From positions 1-6,594 of the forward strand of contig JAFAQO010000507.1 in the NCBI GenBank assembly GCA_019246375.1: a DNA stretch of 6,594 bases, written 5' to 3'. This document shows positions 1-5,462 of this stretch, in pieces (positions within the stretch are counted from its first letter, which is position 1; each line of letters starts with the position of its first letter). The translations under genes and the position numbers were made by a program. The notes beneath the pieces are model-generated. The model searched no databases and had not been told where the DNA came from. It saw only the letters and a list, made by a program, of their open reading frames with translations. Source of the stretch: Mycobacterium sp. (GTDB lineage Bacteria > Actinomycetota > Actinomycetes > Mycobacteriales > Mycobacteriaceae).

Positions 1-482
1 CGATCGACCCGGTGGAGTGGAAGCGCGATCAGGCACTGAAATTCGGTGCCACCCACACCTATCCGGACATCGAGGCCGCACTGATGGGCATCGGCGAGGT
101 CACCTACGGCTTGATGGCGAAGAAGGTGATCGTGACCGTCGGCGAGCTCAAGGGCGCCGACGTCGACAGCTACATCAACATCACCGCCAAGGGCGGCACG
201 TGCGTGTTGACCGCCATCGGCAGCTTGCTGGATACCCAGGTGACGCTGAACCTCGCGATGTTGACTCTGATGCAAAAGAACTTGCAGGGCACCATCTTCG
301 GCGGCGGCAACCCGCAGTACGACATTCCCCAGCTGTTGTCGATGTACACGGCAGGCAAGCTCAACCTCGACGACATGATCACCCGTCAGTACAAGCTGGA
401 GCAGATCAACGATGGCTATCAAGACATGCTCCACGGCAAGAACATTCGCGGCGTCATCCGCTACACCGACGGCGACCGTTAG
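1..482 (+). CDS. adhB: NDMA-dependent alcohol dehydrogenase AdhB, C-terminal part (5' truncated by window)
   Basis: The frame is open from the left edge (first full codon at 3) to the TAG at 480-482 and gives 159 residues, beginning IDPVEWKRDQALKFGATH. This is the second half of the Rossmann domain and the C-terminal catalytic-domain return of a zinc-type medium-chain alcohol dehydrogenase. The segment with GGTCVLTAIGS and the end IRGVIRYTDGDR match the mycobacterial AdhB (Rv0761c) type as I remember it. That family is usually about 370-375 residues, so roughly 215 N-terminal residues, including the zinc ligands, lie outside the window. Members of this NDMA-dependent class keep their nicotinamide cofactor tightly bound and are often linked to the redox carrier mycofactocin; that is family knowledge, not visible here. 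The gene is followed after 4 nt by the next start codon, so it probably heads or belongs to the same operon. Confidence 0.9.
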   Translation, partial: IDPVEWKRDQALKFGATHTYPDIEAALMGIGEVTYGLMAKKVIVTVGELKGADVDSYINITAKGGTCVLTAIGSLLDTQVTLNLAMLTLMQKNLQGTIFGGGNPQYDIPQLLSMYTAGKLNLDDMITRQYKLEQINDGYQDMLHGKNIRGVIRYTDGDR

Positions 483-486
483 CCCC

Positions 487-1653
487 ATGTCGCCGCTGGC
501 CGGCCCACTGCGGGTGTTCCAGGTGGCGTCCGGGAACGTCGGGACTGAGATGATCAAGCGGATCGTCCGGCATCCGGATTTGGAACTTGTTGGCCTGCAT
601 TGCTATTCGCCCGACAAGCGAAACCGTGACGCCGGCGAGATCGCCGGCATCGGGCCGATTGGCGTCACCGCCACCGACACGATCGAGGAAATCATCGCGG
701 CCCGACCGCATTGCGTGACCTTTCACGGGGTGTGGCCGGACTTGGCACTTTACCAGCGGGTGCTCGCGGCAGGCATTAACATCGTCACTACCGCTGACTG
801 GATCACCGGGCACCACCGCGACGTCAATCACCGGTTGCCCGATGGCCGTACCGAATCCGAGCTGCTGCAGGACGCCTGCCTGCGCGGGCAGTCGACCTTC
901 TACGGCACCGGGATGAATCCTGGCCTGGCGCAGATTCTTTCAATCATGCACAGCGCCGATGTCGCCGACATCGAGAACGTCACCTGCATCGAGTCGGTCG
1001 ACGTATCCTGCCACCACTCCGCTCCGACCTGGGCCAATTGCGGGTTCGGCCGCCCGGTCGAGGATCCAGAGGTGCCGCGGCTGCTCGAGCTGGGCACCCG
1101 GGTCTTTGAAGACGGTGTGCGGCTAATGGCTGACTGCCTCGATATCGCACTTGGCGAGGTACGGTTCAGCTACGAGCTGGCAGCTTGCACCAAGGATGTA
1201 AATCTGGGCTGGTATCAGTTGCCGGCCGGTTCGGTGGGCGGGGCCGCGTTCCAGTACGTCGGCACGGTCGGCGGGACGCCGCGGGTCGAATTGCATCTGG
1301 AGTGGCAGATGACGCCATACACCCAGCCACGTTGGGATGTTCAGGGGTGTTACATCACCAAAATTCAGGGCGATCCGTGCATCTACAGTAAACACCTGAT
1401 TTTGCCTAAGCCGGGCACCGACTTCTCGACTTCGGAGTCGTTCGCGACGATCGGAATGACCGTCACCGGAATGCCTGCGCTCAACGCCATCCGCGCGGTC
1501 GTCGACGCGCCGCCGGGTATTGTCACCAGCGCAGACTTGCCGTTGCGGGCATTCGCCGGTCGCTTCGCCGGGCCCGCTGGTGGCGACCCGCTGCGCCCGG
1601 CTTCGCCGCGCTTGCGATCGGCCACGCCCGCTGGTGGCGACCCGCTGCGGTGA
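487..1653 (+). CDS. Dihydrodipicolinate-reductase-like NAD(P)-binding protein with a repeat-encoded C-terminal tail
   Basis: This 388-residue protein has an N-terminal Rossmann fold (residues about 8-130) with the nucleotide-binding turn ASGNVGTEMI at 14-23. A C-terminal domain fills the rest up to about residue 358. The pattern (RHPDLELVGLHCYSPDK after the glycine motif, a later GTGMNPGLA) fits the mycobacterial proteins annotated as dihydrodipicolinate reductase or NAD(P)H-dependent amine dehydrogenase, related to 2,4-diaminopentanoate dehydrogenase. It is unlikely to be the lysine-pathway DapB, which is much shorter; the real substrate is unknown. The first glycine of the usual GxGxxG is Ala14. 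I chose ATG 487, 4 nt after the adhB stop and just before the fold begins; the upstream ATG at 412 would add adhB-overlapping codons with no family character. No Shine-Dalgarno is visible, so coupling to adhB translation is likely. Residues 359-388 are encoded by a DNA repeat and contain PAGGDPLR twice. The stop overlaps the next start in GTGA. Confidence 0.82.
   Translation: MSPLAGPLRVFQVASGNVGTEMIKRIVRHPDLELVGLHCYSPDKRNRDAGEIAGIGPIGVTATDTIEEIIAARPHCVTFHGVWPDLALYQRVLAAGINIVTTADWITGHHRDVNHRLPDGRTESELLQDACLRGQSTFYGTGMNPGLAQILSIMHSADVADIENVTCIESVDVSCHHSAPTWANCGFGRPVEDPEVPRLLELGTRVFEDGVRLMADCLDIALGEVRFSYELAACTKDVNLGWYQLPAGSVGGAAFQYVGTVGGTPRVELHLEWQMTPYTQPRWDVQGCYITKIQGDPCIYSKHLILPKPGTDFSTSESFATIGMTVTGMPALNAIRAVVDAPPGIVTSADLPLRAFAGRFAGPAGGDPLRPASPRLRSATPAGGDPLR
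1562..1649. repeat. Direct repeat of mycobacterial dispersed-repeat type at a gene junction
   Basis: A perfect 24-nt sequence beginning GCCCGCTGGTGGCGACC occurs at 1572-1595 and again at 1626-1649, 54 nt (18 codons) apart. Each copy is preceded by GCTTCGCCG (1562-1570 and 1600-1608). The second unit carries 17 nt between the two blocks, including CTTGCGATCGG, where the first has 1 nt. The style (GGCTTCGCCGCGCTTGCGATCG) resembles short repeats scattered between genes in slow-growing mycobacteria; this is from memory and untested. The repeat supplies the tail of the upstream protein and ends directly at the GTG start of the next gene. Confidence 0.8.
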
Positions 1654-3704
1654 GCGCTTTCTCTCACCTGCTGCAGCCGGGACGCATCGGCACTATGGCG
1701 CTGCGCAACCGGCTGGTCATGTCGCCGATGGAGACAATGTACGGCACCCCGGACGGGCTGCCGTCGCAGCGCACCCGTGACTACTTCGCCGCCCGCGCCC
1801 AGGGCGGAGTCGGCCTGATCACCGTGGGCGCCACAGGGATTGACGACCGCCATCCGGAAACGCCGGGCGGACTGCACCTGAGCACAGACGAGTCGGTGGG
1901 AGCGCACCGGGCGCTGGTGGAGGTCGTGCATGAACACGGCGCCAAGATCCAGCCGCAGATCGCGCATGCGGGACCGGACGGTCTCGGCCCCGAGATGCAC
2001 GGCGTGACTTCCTGGGGACCGTCGGTGATCCCGTCGTATCTGACCGGGCGCCCGTCGGCTGAGATCAGCGCTGCGCAATTCACCGGGGTGCTCGACCTCT
2101 TCAAGGCAGCGGCGCGTCGCGCCGCCGAGGCTGGCTACGACGGCATCGAACTACACGCCGCGCACGGCTACATGCTCCTGGGTTCCTTCCTTGCCCCGCA
2201 ACGTAACCGGCGCACCGACGACTACCGCGGCGACTCGGTGTGGGGCCGGATCCGGGCAGTGGTGGAGACGCTGGCCGCGATTCGTTCCGAGGTCGGCGAC
2301 GCGCTGCCGATCACACTGCGGATCTCCGGGTACGAGCGGGTGGCCGGGGGCCGTCCTATCCACGAAACCGCACAGGTGGCACCAGAACTCGTAGCCGCCG
2401 GCGCGGACGCGTTCCATGTCAGCGGTGGCGTGATAGACCGGCTGGTCACTGGAATGGTCAACGGCGCCGACGACGGTGACGCGCTCAACGTCGGCGCCGC
2501 GGCCGCGGTCAAGGAGGTGGTCGATGTGCCGGTGATCGCCGTCGGCCGCATCCATGATCCGGGCCGGGCGGAGAAGATTCTGGCCGACGGGCGCGCCGAC
2601 TTCATCGCGATGGGTCGCCCGCTGCTCGCCGATGCTGACTTACCGCGCAAACTCATTGCCGGCCAGGCAGGTCGGGTCCGCAAGTGCATCTCGTGTGAAA
2701 ACTGCGTCGACGCCATGGAACAGCGGTTCTCGGTCGACTGCGCGGTCAATCCCCGTACCGGCAAGGAACGTGAACTGGCCGGGCACCGCACCGCGCGAGC
2801 CAAGCGTGTCGTGGTGATCGGCGGCGGGCCGGCCGGTCTGGAAGCCGCGCGGGTCGCCGCCGAACGGGGCCATCGGGTCACGCTGTTCGAGCGCGGTGGC
2901 CAGTTGGGCGGCGCACTGCGCTGGGCGTGTGTGCTGCATCCGGAGAACGAGCCGTTCCTGCGCTATCTACGTGGTGAAATCTGCCGCAGTACAACGAAAG
3001 TACATATTGGTCACGCCGCTTCAGTCGACGAGGTCGTCGAACTGGCGCCCGACGCGGTCGTGGTCGCCACCGGCGGCCGAGTCGTCATCCCCGCGATACC
3101 GGGCGCCGAGCTCCGCCATGTCCGCACCGGGCCCGGGCTGCGTGAGCTCCTCGGCGGGCAAGCCGACCCCGACGACCCGGCCTGGCAGCGGCTGAGCGCC
3201 CGGTTACTCGCCGGATGGCGGCAGCGGCTGGTGCAATCCACCGCGATACGGGTTACGACCCGCGCCTGGATGCCGCTCGGCCGACGAGTCGTCATCGTCG
3301 GTGGTGACCTGGTCGCGCTGGAACTGGCCGAATTCTTGGCCGACCGTGGCCGTTTCGTCTCGATCCTCGAGCCCGGCAAAGCCATAGCGCCCGAGGTCGG
3401 CATGAAGCGCAGGACAGAGCACATGGATCGCCTGGACCGGCTGGGGGTGACCGTCCATGTCCGGGCACCTGTCGAACGGATCACCGCTGACAGCGTCGTG
3501 TTCACACCAGCCGGTGGGACGACACGTCAACTGGCGGCAGACAGCGTCGTCGTAGCCGGAACACCGGAACCAGACACCGAGCTGTTCGACGCCTTAGTGG
3601 CCGCCATGCCCGGTGCCGAGGTGCATGCCGCCGGCGACTGCAGCGGCCTCGGCCTGATCCGCAAAGCCACCGAGGACGGTGCCCGCACCGCCTGCGCTAT
3701 CTAA
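1650..3704 (+). CDS. FMN/[4Fe-4S]/FAD oxidoreductase, 2,4-dienoyl-CoA reductase / trimethylamine dehydrogenase type
   Basis: This 684-residue protein matches the length of E. coli FadH (about 672). Residues 1-340 form the Old Yellow Enzyme TIM barrel: LLQPGRIGTMALRNRLVMSP near the start binds FMN, and HAAHGYMLLGSFLAP carries His169, His172 and Tyr174, the usual active-site region. Cys346, Cys349, Cys352 and Cys364 should bind a 4Fe-4S cluster. An FAD-type fold starts at GGGPAG (391-396), and a second dinucleotide fold at GGDLVA (551-556). Such enzymes pass electrons from NAD(P)H through FAD and the cluster to FMN to reduce conjugated double bonds, or run as dehydrogenases. There is no Cys at the position that covalently holds FMN in trimethylamine dehydrogenase (PME at 26-28). 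The substrate is unknown; mycofactocin-associated FadH/OYE proteins are a close alternative label. GTG 1650 is chosen because the family N-terminus begins there. The start overlaps the upstream stop, and the sequence before it is repeat DNA without a good Shine-Dalgarno. Confidence 0.9.
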   Translation: MSAFSHLLQPGRIGTMALRNRLVMSPMETMYGTPDGLPSQRTRDYFAARAQGGVGLITVGATGIDDRHPETPGGLHLSTDESVGAHRALVEVVHEHGAKIQPQIAHAGPDGLGPEMHGVTSWGPSVIPSYLTGRPSAEISAAQFTGVLDLFKAAARRAAEAGYDGIELHAAHGYMLLGSFLAPQRNRRTDDYRGDSVWGRIRAVVETLAAIRSEVGDALPITLRISGYERVAGGRPIHETAQVAPELVAAGADAFHVSGGVIDRLVTGMVNGADDGDALNVGAAAAVKEVVDVPVIAVGRIHDPGRAEKILADGRADFIAMGRPLLADADLPRKLIAGQAGRVRKCISCENCVDAMEQRFSVDCAVNPRTGKERELAGHRTARAKRVVVIGGGPAGLEAARVAAERGHRVTLFERGGQLGGALRWACVLHPENEPFLRYLRGEICRSTTKVHIGHAASVDEVVELAPDAVVVATGGRVVIPAIPGAELRHVRTGPGLRELLGGQADPDDPAWQRLSARLLAGWRQRLVQSTAIRVTTRAWMPLGRRVVIVGGDLVALELAEFLADRGRFVSILEPGKAIAPEVGMKRRTEHMDRLDRLGVTVHVRAPVERITADSVVFTPAGGTTRQLAADSVVVAGTPEPDTELFDALVAAMPGAEVHAAGDCSGLGLIRKATEDGARTACAI

Positions 3705-3706
3705 TG

Positions 3707-3713
3707 AGAGGAG
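3707..3713 (+). promoter_or_regulatory. Strong Shine-Dalgarno for the KSI-like gene
   Basis: AGAGGAG lies 8 nt before ATG 3722. It decides the start in favour of 3722 over the in-frame ATG at 3704, which overlaps the upstream TAA and would add the site itself as codons. It is the only strong ribosome binding site in the operon; the other internal genes start by overlap or near-overlap. Confidence 0.85.
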
Positions 3714-3721
3714 CGAAATCC

Positions 3722-4147
3722 ATGTCTCAGCAAACTATTCGGCAATCACCGGCGCTCACCGCCTCGCAGTCGTCGTGGCGGTGTGTGCAGGCCCGTGACC
3801 GGGAAGGTTGGCTGGCGCTGATGGCCGACGACGTCGTCATCGAGGACCCGATAGGCAAGTCCGTCACGAATCCCGACGGCACCGGTGTCCGGGGTAAAGA
3901 GGGCGTCGGCGCTTTCTTCGACACAAACATTGCCGCCAATCACCTCACGATCACCTGCGAGGAGACCTTCCCGTCCAGCTCGCCAAACGAGATCGCCCAT
4001 ATCTTGGTGCTGCACAGCAAGTTCGACAATGGAGTCACCAGCACAGTTCGAGGGGTGTTCACCTACCGCGTCGACGACGCCGGGCTCATGACGAATATGC
4101 GCGGCTACTGGAACCTCGAGGCGATGACATTCGGCAAGGACGAATGA
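3722..4147 (+). CDS. Ketosteroid-isomerase-like (SnoaL/NTF2 fold) protein, Rv0760c orthologue
   Basis: This 141-residue protein is very close to M. tuberculosis Rv0760c as I recall it, with shared stretches such as DREGWLALMADDVVIEDPIG and the end segment NMRGYWNLEAMTFG. Rv0760c has a cone-like alpha+beta fold resembling delta-5-3-ketosteroid isomerase. The EDPIG segment aligns with the EDPVG of bacterial KSI, so Asp42 sits where the catalytic general base is. My ungapped alignment puts Ser18 or Trp19, not Tyr, at the first oxyanion-hole position, and an uncharged residue of the GVFTYR segment at the second. Isomerase activity is therefore doubtful; a hydratase, lipid or steroid binding role is possible. 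It is predicted to be soluble and cytoplasmic, with no signal peptide or membrane segment. It has the strongest ribosome binding site in the run and overlaps the SDR start by ATGA. Assignment to the family is firm; function is not. Confidence 0.92.
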   Translation: MSQQTIRQSPALTASQSSWRCVQARDREGWLALMADDVVIEDPIGKSVTNPDGTGVRGKEGVGAFFDTNIAANHLTITCEETFPSSSPNEIAHILVLHSKFDNGVTSTVRGVFTYRVDDAGLMTNMRGYWNLEAMTFGKDE

Positions 4148-5046
4148 GCTCAAGCGATCCACAACTGTTGGCGGGCAGGGGCGCGGTTGTGGTCGGCGGA
4201 TCGCGCGGCATCGGTGCGGCGGTCGCCTGCTTGCTGGCGCAGCATGGCGCCGCGGTCGTGGTCAATGGTCGAGACCGTGATGTGGCCGAGCAGACCGCCG
4301 ACAAGATCACCACTACTGGCGGCCGGGCGGTGGTCCACGCTGGGTCACCGGCAGACCAGGCAGTCGCAAATGCGTTGATCGCCAGATGTATTGGCGAGTT
4401 CGGTGGAATCGAAATCCTGGTGAATTGCGCGGGCATCGCCGAGCCGGCAAGCTCGTCCATCCTGGACATCAGCGCCGCACAATTCCGTGAACTGCTCGAC
4501 ACGCACCTGGGGACGGTTGTCGCGACCTGCCGCGCGGCCGCGCCCAGGATGGTCGCCCAGGGCGGCGGCAGCATCATCAACACCGGTTCGTTCGCGTTTC
4601 TCGGTGACTACGGTGGCACCGGCTACCCGGCCGGCAAGGGCGCGGTCAACAGCCTGACGATGGCAATCGCCGCCGAGCTGAAACTGCACCGGGTCCGGGC
4701 CAACGTCGTCTGCCCAGGCGCCAAAACCCGCTTGTCCACCGGACCCGAGTACGAAGCCCACATCGTCGATCTACACCGCCGCGGAATGCTCGACGAAGGT
4801 TCGATGCGCGGATCACTGAATGCCGCGCCACCGGAGTATGTGGCGCCGCTGTATGTCTATCTGGCCAGTGATCACGCCCAGCAAGTGACGGGGCAAATCT
4901 TCATTGCTTCCGGCGGATTCGTCGGACGGTTTCCGCGGCCCGCCCCAGCGGTCATCGGATACCACGACCATAACGATTCGCCGCCGTGGTCGGTGGCCGA
5001 ACTCAGCGGAATGATAGACGGCGGAGCGTACGGGAGCGGCCCCTAA
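4144..5046 (+). CDS. Short-chain dehydrogenase/reductase with C-terminal extension
   Basis: This 300-residue classical-type SDR has a glycine-rich cofactor motif VGGSRGIG at 17-24, NCAG at 94-97, catalytic Ser149, and Tyr161/Lys165 in YPAGK. The usual Thr before the first glycine is Val17, and the Asn of the catalytic tetrad appears as His121 (LDTHLGT). His at that place is also seen in the (3R)-hydroxyacyl-CoA dehydrogenase domain of MFE-2 proteins, and the late segment [14 protein letters not shown] resembles that group, so a hydroxyacyl-CoA or steroid/terpenoid hydroxyl substrate is plausible. The Arg in VVVNGRD after the second strand suggests NADP(H). About 40 residues follow the normal SDR end (FPRPAPAV to the C-terminus), possibly capping the active site. 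It starts at ATG 4144 inside the upstream ATGA overlap, with AAGGA at 4136-4140, close to the start. As I recall, H37Rv has no gene here between Rv0760c and Rv0759c. Confidence 0.9.
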   Translation: MSSSDPQLLAGRGAVVVGGSRGIGAAVACLLAQHGAAVVVNGRDRDVAEQTADKITTTGGRAVVHAGSPADQAVANALIARCIGEFGGIEILVNCAGIAEPASSSILDISAAQFRELLDTHLGTVVATCRAAAPRMVAQGGGSIINTGSFAFLGDYGGTGYPAGKGAVNSLTMAIAAELKLHRVRANVVCPGAKTRLSTGPEYEAHIVDLHRRGMLDEGSMRGSLNAAPPEYVAPLYVYLASDHAQQVTGQIFIASGGFVGRFPRPAPAVIGYHDHNDSPPWSVAELSGMIDGGAYGSGP

Positions 5047-5049
5047 GCT
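5044..5049 (+). promoter_or_regulatory. Predicted -10 element (TAAGCT) for a leaderless HIT-family mRNA
   Basis: TAAGCT fits the mycobacterial TANNNT -10 pattern and ends 7 nt before ATG 5057, so transcription would begin at or next to the A of the start codon. No convincing Shine-Dalgarno precedes the ATG, which agrees with a leaderless start. The TAA is at the same time the stop codon of the SDR gene. No well-spaced -35 is visible (TAGACG at 5015-5020 is 23 nt away). This is predicted from pattern only. Confidence 0.5.
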
Positions 5050-5056
5050 TGAACCC

Positions 5057-5461
5057 ATGTCCACCGTCTTCACCAAGATCATCAATGAAGAAATCCCGGC
5101 CCGGTTCGTCTACGAGGACGACGAAACTGTTGCGTTCCTGACGATCGAGCCGATGACGCAGGGCCACACGCTGGTAGTGCCGCGTGAAGAAATCGATCAA
5201 TGGCAAGACGTCGACTCTGAGGTGTTCGGCCGCATCATGGCGGTGGCGCAACTGATCGGCAAGGCCGTCTGCCAGGCGTTCAACGCCGAGCGTGCCGGGG
5301 TCATCATCGCCGGTCTGGAGGTGCCCCATCTGCACATCCACGTCTTCCCGGCCCGCGACCTCAGCGACTTCGGCTTCGCCAATGTCGACCGCAACCCGAC
5401 GCCGGAGTCGCTTGATGAGGCGCAAGCCAAGGTCAAAGAGGCACTCGCCGAACTGATATAG
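5057..5461 (+). CDS. HIT (histidine triad) family protein, Rv0759c-like
   Basis: This 134-residue protein has the histidine triad at His91, His93 and His95 in [11 protein letters not shown] near the C-terminal end, with the usual N-terminal HIT opening ([19 protein letters not shown]) and the [10 protein letters not shown] strand. HIT proteins are small soluble homodimers that hydrolyse or transfer nucleoside phosphates, often AMP linked to an amine or lysine, with the middle histidine as nucleophile. The substrate in mycobacteria is not settled by sequence. The length is typical of bacterial HIT proteins. ATG 5057 is chosen because it sits right before the conserved N-terminus, 10 nt after the SDR stop. 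It may be transcribed both by read-through and from its own -10 element. The TAG stop at 5459-5461 lies 1 nt from the convergent phoR stop, an arrangement matching the Rv0758-Rv0759c pair. Confidence 0.93.
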   Translation: MSTVFTKIINEEIPARFVYEDDETVAFLTIEPMTQGHTLVVPREEIDQWQDVDSEVFGRIMAVAQLIGKAVCQAFNAERAGVIIAGLEVPHLHIHVFPARDLSDFGFANVDRNPTPESLDEAQAKVKEALAELI

Positions 5462-5462
5462 G

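Noticed and set aside
412..486. Upstream in-frame ATG at 412 as the start of the reductase-like gene
   Set aside because: It would add 25 residues read from the adhB 3' coding sequence in another frame, unlike the family N-terminus, which begins just after 487.
17..553. Plus-strand open frame of 178 codons overlapping adhB
   Set aside because: It is highly Arg/His-rich with no fold, out of frame with the clearly conserved AdhB sequence.
1383..2078. Minus-strand open frame of 231 codons opposite the repeat and the flavoprotein start
   Set aside because: It is rich in Arg, Ala, Gly and His with no recognisable domain, and lies opposite two well-supported genes. Long antisense frames are expected in DNA with this GC content.
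2222..2881. Minus-strand open frame of 219 codons
   Set aside because: Low-complexity Ser/Thr/Ala/Pro/Arg composition typical of an antisense shadow, opposite the conserved iron-sulfur and FAD regions of the flavoprotein.
3487..3552. Repeated GACAGCGTCGT (ADSVVF and ADSVVV) in the flavoprotein
   Set aside because: Two short beta strands of similar sequence in one coding region; codon preference is enough to explain the match.
3700..3705. TCTAAT as a -10 element for a promoter before the KSI-like gene
   Set aside because: It lacks the key A at the second position and has no -35, and a start about 7 nt downstream would fall inside the Shine-Dalgarno. Operon transcription explains the gene.
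5003..5425. Minus-strand open frame of 140 codons opposite the HIT gene
   Set aside because: Asp/Val/Arg/His-rich antisense reading of a well-supported HIT protein; no domain recognised.
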